DNA of 64,000 bases, from the NCBI GenBank assembly GCA_938041335.1, contig CALIAF010000008.1, positions 1 through 64,000 of the forward strand, written 5' to 3'. Below, piece after piece: positions 17,647 to 27,400 of this stretch; position 1 is the stretch's first letter, and every line of letters starts with the position of its first letter. The position numbers and the translations under genes were made by a program. The DNA is from an uncultured Ulvibacter sp. (GTDB lineage: Bacteria > Bacteroidota > Bacteroidia > Flavobacteriales > Flavobacteriaceae). The notes under the pieces are model-generated. The model saw only the letters and a program-made list of their open reading frames with translations. It was not told the origin of the DNA and did not search any database.

Positions 17647-19542
17647 TTATCTAGCTGTAATTGTAAATTCTGATCTTCTGTTTTTAGCGTGTTGTTCATC
17701 TGTACAACCATCGCCACAATTATAAATAGGTGAAGTCTCTCCTCTACCTACACCAGAGATTCTACTTCCATCTATCCCTTTGGAAATAATATACTGAACG
17801 GTAGATTGTGCTCTTCTATTTGACAGTCCTGCGTTATACTGGTCACTAGCTCTACTATCTGTGTGACTATCTGCACGTACAATCATTGTTGGGTATTTTT
17901 TCATAATAGCCACCACCTTATCTAGCTCGAAAGCTGCTTGAGGTTTAATGTTATGCTTATCATAATCAAAATAGATCGGATTTAAAACAATCTTATCTTC
18001 TACAATAATTACTTCAATAGGCTTTAACTCTATGGTCACCCTAACGTTCTCGTCATTTCCAGCAGGAACATCCATAGATGCGCTTTCGTAGTCTTTCATT
18101 ACTGCTTGAGATACATAAGCTACATCACAAGTGGTATCAAAAGTTGTGGTACCATTAGAAACGGTAGTTAGTGTTCCTAACTTGTTTTCCATCATATCAT
18201 ATAAATCTACTCTAGCCCCAGAAATAGGTTCCTTTGTATTTGCATCTATCACAACTACAGTTGCTGTAGCCTCACATAATGGCTCTAACTGTTTTACTCT
18301 ATAGATATCATCACTTCCTTTACCACCTTTACGGTTAGAAGAAACAAATCCTTCTTGTGTAGTTCCATCAAAAATAAAGGCGAAGTCATCATCCATACTA
18401 TTTACTACATTCCCCATATTCTTAACTTTTCCGAAGCCATTACCATTGGCTTCAGCATAAAACACATCCAGACCACCTAGTCCTAAATGTCCATTACTTG
18501 CAAAATAAATGGTCCCATTACTATCCACATATGGGAAAGCGTCTGTCCCTTCAGTATTTAAATTACCAGTTACCGGTGTCGGATTTCCAAAAGTACCATC
18601 TGCAAGGATGCTTACTTGGTAAATATCTGACATACCCATACCGCCAGGCCTATCACTTGAAAAGTAAAGTGTTTTACCGTCCGGGCTTAAAGCAGGGTGT
18701 CCAGTAGAGAATTCGCTACTATTAAAAGGTGCTAATTGTACATCTTTCCACTCCCCATTAACATTCTCCGCATAGTAAAGGTTAATCTGATTGATCCCTT
18801 CTTCATCTTTTTCGTAATCTCCGTCATTATAGTCATTACGGTCAAAATACATACGTTTCCCGTCTTGAGTCACAATTGCGTTTGCCTCGTGATACTTAGT
18901 ATTTACTTCTCCATCAAGCAATTTTGCATTTTTAATTGCAGATTCACCTACTTGTCCTGCCTTATATAAGTCTAAAAATGGCTCATCATTCCAGTCATAG
19001 GTTTTTCTTGTCGTATTTCTTGCAGAAGCAAAGTAGAAGTCTTTACCAATCATAAAACCTCCAAAATCTGAAAACTTACTATTTAGTTCAGTCATATTTG
19101 TCGCGGAGAACTTTGCTTTTTTCTCAAGCAATTGAGGTAAATAATCTGGGTTTTTAAGAAACTCCATCGCGCGATTATCGTTTGGCTTCATGGCAGCAAA
19201 CTTCTTCATCCATTCATTAGAATCTGCATACTTCCCATTAGTTTTAAGCGACTGTGCATAGTTATAAACCGTTTCTGACTTTACGTCTCTGGCTTTTACT
19301 ACACGCTTATAATAGGTTTCGGCTTTTTTAGTGTCATTTATAAAAAAGTAACTATTCGCTAGGCGCTCATAAACATACCTATCTCCTTTATTCTTTTTAA
19401 GGAGTTTTTGATATTCATCTGCAGCGTCTGTATAAGCAAGACGATCATAATAACCATCAGCCTTTTTAGTGTCTTTATTTTGAGCCATCATCGTACTACT
19501 GCTAATGGCTACTAAGAGTAAGAAAGTAAATATTTTTTTCAT
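17647..19542 (-). CDS. OmpA-family protein with TPR and PD40 repeats
   Basis: A 631-residue cell-envelope protein. Order of parts: signal peptide (FTFLLLVAISSSTMMAQ), TPR-like helices (DAADEYQKLLKKNKGDRYVYERLANSYF...AETYYKRVVK), WD40-like PD40 beta-propeller repeats (GHPALSPDGKTLYFSSDRPGGMGMSDIYQV, GTIYFASNGHLGLGGLDVFYAE), a carboxypeptidase-regulatory-like beta domain around ATVVVIDANTKEPISGARVDL, and a C-terminal OmpA peptidoglycan-binding domain (NPIYFDYDKHNIKP...VRADSHTDSRASDQYNAGLSNRRAQSTV). This layout, always beside PorP/SprF genes, is thought to tie T9SS type B substrates to the cell wall. It is last in the operon and has a clear terminator. Confidence 0.92.
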   Translation of the reverse strand: MKKIFTFLLLVAISSSTMMAQNKDTKKADGYYDRLAYTDAADEYQKLLKKNKGDRYVYERLANSYFFINDTKKAETYYKRVVKARDVKSETVYNYAQSLKTNGKYADSNEWMKKFAAMKPNDNRAMEFLKNPDYLPQLLEKKAKFSATNMTELNSKFSDFGGFMIGKDFYFASARNTTRKTYDWNDEPFLDLYKAGQVGESAIKNAKLLDGEVNTKYHEANAIVTQDGKRMYFDRNDYNDGDYEKDEEGINQINLYYAENVNGEWKDVQLAPFNSSEFSTGHPALSPDGKTLYFSSDRPGGMGMSDIYQVSILADGTFGNPTPVTGNLNTEGTDAFPYVDSNGTIYFASNGHLGLGGLDVFYAEANGNGFGKVKNMGNVVNSMDDDFAFIFDGTTQEGFVSSNRKGGKGSDDIYRVKQLEPLCEATATVVVIDANTKEPISGARVDLYDMMENKLGTLTTVSNGTTTFDTTCDVAYVSQAVMKDYESASMDVPAGNDENVRVTIELKPIEVIIVEDKIVLNPIYFDYDKHNIKPQAAFELDKVVAIMKKYPTMIVRADSHTDSRASDQYNAGLSNRRAQSTVQYIISKGIDGSRISGVGRGETSPIYNCGDGCTDEQHAKNRRSEFTITAR

Positions 19543-19574
19543 TTGTAATGAATTTATTTTAAAAGAATGGTTTT

Positions 19575-20489
19575 TTAGAAGTATCTAGGTGAACGTAATG
19601 CCTTTTTATTAAAGATAAGATCGAACGTTAAAATTACTTCGTGAGATGATGGTGCAACTACTCTGATATCACTGGTCACTGCATCATATGCATATCCAAT
19701 ACGTAATGTTGGTGTTGCTTGAAAACCTACAAGACCACTAAAAGAATCATCTAATCTGTAAGATGCTCCTAATTCAAATTTATCATAGAACAAAGCATTA
19801 AGGTTTCCGTCAAAAGATGTTGGTGCATCAAATGCAGATTTCACCATAACAGAAGGCTTTAGTTTAAAATTATCATTGACCTGAAACACATATCCTGCTG
19901 TAGCAAAATAATGATTGGTTTCTGATCCAAACTTAAGACCATTTTCTTCAAGGTGAACAGACCTTAACATATTAGGTACAGAAAGTCCTACATAAAAGTT
20001 GTCGGTATATAGAAAAGCTCCAGCTCCTACATTAGGGTAAGTAGCATTTACGTCTTGAGAGAAAAATGGATCATTATCATCCTGTAGTTCTAGATCTACT
20101 AGACCTACATCATGAAAAGTCGCTCCAGCTTTCAGTCCCAATGCTAGTCTTGTGTTTCCTCCCACTTGCAAGGTATATGAGAAGTCCGCATAAGCATTAG
20201 TTTCACTAATAGGCCCTAGTTCATCTTTTATTACTGAAAGACCAAGCCCTACATTGTCACCTACGGGTGCATGTCCCGAAAATGTGATTGTCTCTGGGGC
20301 ACCATCAAAACCAGACCACTGATTTCGATATAATGCGGTAAGAGATAATGCCTCTTTATTACCAGCATACGCCGGATTTACGACATTCATATTGTACATA
20401 TACTGCGTATATTGCGGATCTTGCTGTGCTGATGCCAATTGGGCAGTAAATCCAACAATTAGGAGTACTAATAACGTTCGTTTTTTCAT
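19575..20489 (-). CDS. PorP/SprF-family outer-membrane protein
   Basis: A 304-residue outer-membrane beta-barrel of the PorP/SprF family. It has a signal peptide ending in TAQLASAQ, then QDPQYTQYMYNMNVVNPAYAGNKEALSLTALYRNQWSGFDGAPET, the standard opening of the family, with SHEVILTFDLIFNKKALRSPRYF at the C-terminus. SprF of Flavobacterium johnsoniae is needed for surface attachment of the adhesin SprB. Here the gene follows, by 26 bases, a giant protein with the type B sorting domain that such proteins serve, so it is probably the dedicated partner of that substrate. Confidence 0.93.
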   Translation of the reverse strand: MKKRTLLVLLIVGFTAQLASAQQDPQYTQYMYNMNVVNPAYAGNKEALSLTALYRNQWSGFDGAPETITFSGHAPVGDNVGLGLSVIKDELGPISETNAYADFSYTLQVGGNTRLALGLKAGATFHDVGLVDLELQDDNDPFFSQDVNATYPNVGAGAFLYTDNFYVGLSVPNMLRSVHLEENGLKFGSETNHYFATAGYVFQVNDNFKLKPSVMVKSAFDAPTSFDGNLNALFYDKFELGASYRLDDSFSGLVGFQATPTLRIGYAYDAVTSDIRVVAPSSHEVILTFDLIFNKKALRSPRYF

Positions 20490-20515
20490 TATAGTTGCTT
20501 ATTAATATTAGTCAA

Positions 20516-23500
20516 TTATTTGTTTAAATAGATGAAACCTGTTAACGCTTCACCTTCTACTAAGTTTATTACATAATAGTAGTTACCTACAGGTAGTTCA
20601 CTCCCATCATCTGCTTGTCCTCGCCATTCATTTACATAATTAGCCAGTTCAAACACCATAAGTCCGTGGCGGTTAAATATGCTCACTTTTTCAATACCCG
20701 GGGCTACACTTAAAAATTCAAGATCCAAGTTATCATTTAGACCATCACCATCGGGTGATATACCCTGAGTAACAATACAGTTTTCATTATCAAAGAATCT
20801 TACAAAGATGTCGTCTGAGTCTAAACAACCCGCGCCATTTACTTCCACTTGATACAACCCTCTTTCTGTAATTTCTATGGTTGTTCCGGTTTCTCCAGCA
20901 ATTTCACCTCCATCTAAGAACCATCTATAGGTTACCGCATTAGGATCAGCTTCTGTAACAGTAGCTGTAAGTATTTCTATGTCGTTAGCACATTTTACAA
21001 CAACATCACCTGTCTCGTCCATTCTTGTTGCCGAAATGACTACTAGGGGCTGATCTAATAAAGTAATGTTTACCTCGTCTGAGTTGACACAGCCTTCAAT
21101 TGTAACTTCTACACTATAGGTTCCAGATGATGTCACAATAATCGTTGGTGTTGTTTCTCCAGTACTCCAAACAAAAGTTGCTGTAGTAGGATCTTCTCCA
21201 TCAATTTCTGGAATTATCTCAAATGAGTCTTCACCACATAAAGAGATGTCTCCTCCTACGTCAACATTAAAAGCAACGGCATTTACAAATACCTCATCTG
21301 TACTCATACAATTTTCGTTTGCCGTAACAATCACACTATAGGTTCCTTGATCTGTAACCGTTAACATTGCATCTGTTTCACCAACTATCTCAACCCCATC
21401 AATAAACCATTGATATGTGATATTCTCTAAAGCTGCCTCATTTAATGGTGTTGCATCTAACACGGCACTATCACCATCACAAATTAAAACATCTGGTCCT
21501 AATTCAATCTCAGGATTCTCAAAGAACTCAACAAAAATCTTGTCATTTAGCTCACAAGTCGTACCGTCAAACGTAACACTAACTTCATATTCTCCGGTTT
21601 CTGTTACTATTAAGGTGCTGCTTGTTTCGCCTGCAATAACTACATCATCCTGTAGCCATACATAGGTGGCACCATCAAACTCACCTGCATCAATAATAAT
21701 TTCTTCTCCATCACATAAAGCAAGACCACTTTCTAAGGTAATATCACCCCCAAGATCCAACTGTCCTAGGTCAAAACTTCCACCCGCTAAAAACACTGCA
21801 GAGTCAAATGCCGTATCAGACCTGTCTGCAATAACTAATTTTACGGTATAGATTTCGCCCACCATTACTGGAACGGACGCTGTTGTTAATGCGATAGTAA
21901 GACCATCAAACTCTATTGGCTGATTGTTTAGGTTGTCTGCCCAGTTACCAACATATAATTCAGGAAAATAATCTACCCCTTCATTTTCACCGCCACATAA
22001 GAATGTGTCTCTATGAATAGTTGCTGTACTTACTGGAACATTGTCCGACCCTTGAATAGACGCAATATTAACACCGCCAAATGGCGCTCCAGAAGTGTCT
22101 GGAATTCCTGGTCCTTTTACTAGAAATGCAAAACCATCTCTAAAGTTATCTGTACACTCAAATTCATCTTCATACTCTTCTGAAGCGAAGATAAAATCGA
22201 ATGTCACCAAGGGTATATTAGAAGAAAATTCAAACTCGAATACAGTTGCATTTTGAGTTGGCACCACGGTACCATACTGATTATCTAATATTGCTTGGAG
22301 ATCAGTATCTCCTCCCCAGCCTGCTCCAGTATTTGAGGTCCCTGTTTGCCCATTATCTCCTTCAGCAGATTCTGCAAATCCAGAAGATATAATAATACCA
22401 TCTTCTAGTTCAAATGCTGTTGTGCCTCTTTTAAAATAACCCCAACTACGTTGCGATAAATTCCCTACTCCAGAAGGATTCTCCTGTAAGTTTGTAAATT
22501 CTATATCCACAGTTCCACATCCACCTTGTTCTACAAATACTTGTTGAACAAGTTCTTCTGCCGTCAACGATGTTTCTGGATCATTAATACTGTTAACAAT
22601 GATTGTGTCAAAAGAATTCACACAAACATCGAATGTCGTATTCTGGAACGGCTCATTAGTAAAACTATACACTCTAATCCAATACGTATCGCCTGGAATA
22701 AAATCACTAGATTGGCTAGCATTTGCATCACTGCAATAAATTTCTGTAAGATTGTTACAGTCTGGCCCAGAATAAACAGCGTGAACTATGTCTGTAACAT
22801 CACCTACTATATTCAGCATACTCACACGATGTGCATTGTTTAACGCTGTAAAGGTAAACCAAACATCATCATCACCTGTTCCTGGACAAGCAGAAGTGAC
22901 TCCAGAATCTGTGGCACCCAATAAGGTCCCTGAAGTAAATAATACACAAGAATCATCTGCATTCACGCCAACATCTACTGCTCCATCGCATTCATCATTT
23001 GTCGGCGGTGGTGGTGGAATAAATGAAGCAATACAAAGGTCAAATGTTGCCATTTCTAATGGATTAGTTCCATTAGACCAAATACGAATGTAATAGGTCT
23101 CTCCTATAGTTAATCCTGTGGCAAAACTATCATTATCATCGTTACAAAACAATTGCGTTAAGTTATCGCAATCTGCACCTTCATAAACAGCATGTACCAA
23201 ATTATTGGTGCCATTCATAATATTTAAAATGGCAATAGTATGTATTTCAGTTGTGGCAACAAAAGTATACCAAACATCATCATTTGCCGTTCCTACACAG
23301 TCATTTGGTACGTTAGACATTGTAGCTCCGCCTATGGTTCCTGGATTAAGTAAAGTACATTGATCGTCCATATTTACCAAGGCTGGTACTGCTTGTAAAT
23401 CACACTCATCATTTGGTGGTGGTGGTGGTGGCACAACACAAGTAATTTCTATGTTATAATTGCCCGAAGCTCCTCCAAATCCATTTACATAAAACAAGTA

Positions 23501-24289
23501 GTTTGTAGAGGCATCAGACTCAAATACTAATTGAGAATTATTTCCTGCTCCACAAGCGGCAAAGTTATCATCATTACCAGCTACACATACTTGACCAAAA
23601 CAGTTACCCGAAAACACCTGTAATTGTGTGTCAAAATCTGAACCACATAAAGAAACGGTTACTATATCGCCAGTACCTGCAAAACTATACCAGACCCCTG
23701 GTGCTGAGCCATTATTAAAAATACCACATAAATCTGTTGGTTCATCTGTTTCTGTAGCTCCCAAGGTTGTTGCAAAAAAACTATCTCCACAAGTAATGTC
23801 AATAGCATCATCACATAAATCATTCATCACTGGTGGTGGTGGTGGTGTACAAGAGACACTTAATTCGTAATCACCTGTAGCGGTACCAAAACCAAAAACA
23901 TAAACAAGGTAGTTTGTAGATGCATCGGATGCAAAAGTTAATTCAGATTGTAACCCACAAGCATCGTCATTACCTCCAACACAAACGAGTCCAAAACAAT
24001 TTCCAGAGTACACCCTTATCTTAGTGTCATAGGCTCCCAAAGAACAGAGAGACAAAGTTACTAGATCGCCTGTCCCTGCAAAACTATACCAATTTCCGGC
24101 AGCCCCATTTGCAGTCCCACAACCATCCTCTGGAGAGGTAGTGATAGTTGACATATCTGTATTTCCTTGAATCACATCATCACAAGCTATCGATATAGCA
24201 TCGTCACAAAGATCATTGGCTGGGGCCTGCGCTTGAACCTGCAGCCCTATAATGGCAATGATAAAACTGAAAAGTAATTTTTTAATCAT
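20516..24289 (-). CDS. Giant secreted protein, choice-of-anchor L domain, type B T9SS sorting domain
   Basis: A 1257-residue surface protein. After the signal peptide (SFIIAIIGLQVQAQ) come four repeats of about 135 residues, each starting NDLCDDAI or NDEC and joined by Pro-rich hinges (PPPPP near residues 150, 289 and 427). Residues about 570-820 are a choice-of-anchor L domain (GYFKRGTTAFELEDGIIISSG, FIFASEEYEDEF). Several PKD/Ig-like repeats follow (TYVWLQDDVVIAGETSSTLIV). The last ~88 residues are a gliding-motility-type C-terminal domain (GISPDGDGLNDNLDLEF...FNRHGLMVFE), which routes type B substrates to PorP/SprF. It heads the operon and is probably an adhesin; the ligand is unknown. It shares its N-terminal repeats with the next upstream gene. 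Confidence 0.92.
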   Translation of the reverse strand: MIKKLLFSFIIAIIGLQVQAQAPANDLCDDAISIACDDVIQGNTDMSTITTSPEDGCGTANGAAGNWYSFAGTGDLVTLSLCSLGAYDTKIRVYSGNCFGLVCVGGNDDACGLQSELTFASDASTNYLVYVFGFGTATGDYELSVSCTPPPPPVMNDLCDDAIDITCGDSFFATTLGATETDEPTDLCGIFNNGSAPGVWYSFAGTGDIVTVSLCGSDFDTQLQVFSGNCFGQVCVAGNDDNFAACGAGNNSQLVFESDASTNYLFYVNGFGGASGNYNIEITCVVPPPPPPNDECDLQAVPALVNMDDQCTLLNPGTIGGATMSNVPNDCVGTANDDVWYTFVATTEIHTIAILNIMNGTNNLVHAVYEGADCDNLTQLFCNDDNDSFATGLTIGETYYIRIWSNGTNPLEMATFDLCIASFIPPPPPTNDECDGAVDVGVNADDSCVLFTSGTLLGATDSGVTSACPGTGDDDVWFTFTALNNAHRVSMLNIVGDVTDIVHAVYSGPDCNNLTEIYCSDANASQSSDFIPGDTYWIRVYSFTNEPFQNTTFDVCVNSFDTIIVNSINDPETSLTAEELVQQVFVEQGGCGTVDIEFTNLQENPSGVGNLSQRSWGYFKRGTTAFELEDGIIISSGFAESAEGDNGQTGTSNTGAGWGGDTDLQAILDNQYGTVVPTQNATVFEFEFSSNIPLVTFDFIFASEEYEDEFECTDNFRDGFAFLVKGPGIPDTSGAPFGGVNIASIQGSDNVPVSTATIHRDTFLCGGENEGVDYFPELYVGNWADNLNNQPIEFDGLTIALTTASVPVMVGEIYTVKLVIADRSDTAFDSAVFLAGGSFDLGQLDLGGDITLESGLALCDGEEIIIDAGEFDGATYVWLQDDVVIAGETSSTLIVTETGEYEVSVTFDGTTCELNDKIFVEFFENPEIELGPDVLICDGDSAVLDATPLNEAALENITYQWFIDGVEIVGETDAMLTVTDQGTYSVIVTANENCMSTDEVFVNAVAFNVDVGGDISLCGEDSFEIIPEIDGEDPTTATFVWSTGETTPTIIVTSSGTYSVEVTIEGCVNSDEVNITLLDQPLVVISATRMDETGDVVVKCANDIEILTATVTEADPNAVTYRWFLDGGEIAGETGTTIEITERGLYQVEVNGAGCLDSDDIFVRFFDNENCIVTQGISPDGDGLNDNLDLEFLSVAPGIEKVSIFNRHGLMVFELANYVNEWRGQADDGSELPVGNYYYVINLVEGEALTGFIYLNK

Positions 24290-24408
24290 AAACTTGATTT
24301 TAGATTTAAAACACTAATGTATTTAATATTATAGCATTCGCAATAGAAGTATGGTTTTTTTAGATAAAAAGCAAAATATCAATGCTCACCAAACTAATTT
24401 GCATCTAC

Positions 24409-27400
24409 TTAATCTTCTCTATTTAAATATACCCAACCACTTACTTCTCTGCCATATGCAGGATCATCATTCTCTAGCATAATCACATAGAAATAGGTTC
24501 CAGTTGGTAATTCATCTCCTTCATTGGTTTGACCTCCCCATTGGTTCACGTAATCCAATTGTTCGTATATAGCTCTTCCGTGTCTGTTAAAAATTTGGAA
24601 TAACTCAATCCCGGAGCGATCATCTAAAAATTGTAAGTCTAATGTATCATTCATACCATCTCCATTAGGAGAGATTCCTTCGGAAATAATACAATTATCA
24701 ACATCGTACAATGAAATATCAATGGTGTCTGTACCAATACAAGTTCCATTTAAGACATTCACGGTATACGCCGTGGCACCAATGGTGCCAGCTGGTACTT
24801 GAACTATAATTGAACTTCCCGTTTCATTAGGAATAATATTCCCATCCTGATCTAACCACTCATAGGCTAAGTCGCCATCTACATCTACTGTTGCGAATAT
24901 AGTGGTATCCATATCTGGACAGGTCTGGAAGTCTGCACCTAAAGTGACTATTGGATTTGCTAAATATTCTATCCCGATAGAAGATTCTACCGTACAAACA
25001 TCTACCATAATCGTGAGCGTGTACAACCCAGTCGTATCTACGGTAATCGTAGGTGTAGTTTCACCTGTACTCCATAAATAAGTGATTCCTGTAGTGTCTC
25101 CCGAAATGTTAGGTACAATCTCAAATGGATCATCACCTTCACAGAAAGACTCATCCATTCCTAAGTCAAGGATTGGAGCATCAAAAACAGTTACTTCGGT
25201 GGTATAGACATTTGTACCACATACCGGCGCAAATACTTCTAAGGTATAAACCCCTGCTGCTGTTGGCACAAAAATAGCATCTGTTGAAACAACTGTTCCA
25301 GCCGCATCTTGCCACTCATAGGTCACTCCTGTTAAATCCACATCAGGATTTGTTGGTGTTCCATCGATTGCTGGGAAGTCTTCATTTGAACAAATTTCAA
25401 ACAATGCTGGCAGGTTAATTCCTAAATCAATATTAAGTCCTATTTCAATATTAAATTGTGTGATACTAAAGCAATTAGGTTGATTTAGTCTCTCCACACG
25501 TACCCAGATAGTTTCTGGATCTACCATATTTGTATACATTGTAGGGTCTGCAATAGCGTTTTCGCCATTCATTGCATCATCTTCTGTGGTATAGAATGTA
25601 ATCGTGAAGTCTGCTGGGCTTAAACCATTTAAAATCATATCATTCTGAGTGGTTAAGTCATAAATTGCAAACCCATCTTCGTCATCGTCACAACCTATAA
25701 TGTCATCTGGCATTTCAATATCTGGCGGTGTTCCTTCAAAATACAGCCCTATATCATCGATAGCATAATCATTTCCGCAGGCGCCGAAAACGACGTTTTC
25801 TAACACTAATTCTAGCGTTGTATTCGTTCCGGAATTAAATTCTAAAACAAAACGTTGCCAGTCTACGTCAGATTGGTTTTCAATATCACCAGTGTTAGAA
25901 GACGCTAATGTTGCACCTCCAGAAGTTTCAAATCTGTAATCAAAATTTGTTGGGTCTCCAGTACCTGGGCAGATATTAGAATCTGTGTCGTACATTGTGG
26001 TGGCCCAAACAACAAAAAAGTAATCGGTATTTGGCACTACGGTAATCTCTCTTCTATAAAATTCTGATCCTGCTGGTGAGTTACTTGCATTTATTATTAG
26101 TGCGTTTCCATCTGTATCATCTTCTGTATGATCTTCAAGACCTACATGCCAGCCATTATTTATGGGGCTTAATCCATTTTGGACCGAATACTCAGCTTCA
26201 TCCAGCTGTCCACTTCCATCAAATACAAATGGTGCTGGAAGGAAAGCGTGATCTACTGGTGAAGTACCTTGACCAAAACCTTCAAAGAATTGCGCATCCG
26301 TACAGTCAAAATCACCACAGGTTGTGGTTCTTGTAATCACCACGTCTTCAGAATAAACCGCCTCGACACCATCTGCATCTATAGTAGTTAATACCGCAGA
26401 ATATGTAGCACTAGATGTTTCAGGACACACGGTGATCATAAGATCTGTACCTAAGACCGTACCGTCTTCATCTTGCCACTCAAAAGTAGTACTTATAGCA
26501 GGGTCAACTGGACCGTTAGGGATAAAACGCCAAGTTTCATTAGTTGCCTCCCAAGCTCCGGTATTTCTACCATCTGGAACACTAAATTCTGTTAAATCAT
26601 TCCCCATCAAACCTAGAGTCGCAAGACCATCATTCCAACCTGGACAGGAAGGTTTGTTGATTAGGTTTACATCAATAATATTTAATCCTTCAAACAAGAT
26701 AATTTGCTGTGTGGTAGTAAAGCCTGGGTTACAAGCACCACCAAAATGTTCTACTTCATTAAAATTAAGAACAAACAATCTACTTCCCGGCTCCCCCGAA
26801 ATAAAATAATTAATTTGAGCTGGATCAGGGATTTCATTCGGGTCCATATCGTGATAGGCCCCATAGATAGTATTTAACGGAAAGTTGCCATTAGTAACTG
26901 GTAGCTGATCTCCTGGGCCGGAGTTCCATCCATTAAAGCCACCTGCTAAAGTCAGGTCAAATGAAATTTGCCCATTTGGACCTATTACTAAACTTGAATA
27001 ATCCGTTCCAAAATAGTTGAATGTAAAAGGTATATTTATAACACCAGACCACTCATCGTCATCAATAATATTAGTTGGAGTTCCACCATCTATAGGTGGC
27101 ACATCACATATAGGACCATTAATTTCATAAGATGTAGTTGATAGTCCTGGCAATGAACCACTCACAAAACTTGCCTCTAAATCAACACAGTTCTGCTCAC
27201 AATCTATTTCCATATCTTCAGACACTATCAATATGTCATAGCATTCTATCAAACAAGCAAACGTAAATGCTTCACTTGTGATTACACAATTAGGATCACC
27301 TGGGTCTAAACTGAATGTTACAACGGTATCATTTGCTGTATATGGCCCAAAAGTTACAATGCCCGCGGCCGCAATATTTTGAGGTGCAGATCCTTGGTCA

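Noticed and set aside
26432-26809. 125-residue plus-strand ORF
   Set aside because: Antisense to the 1564-residue T9SS protein, without start context or domain.
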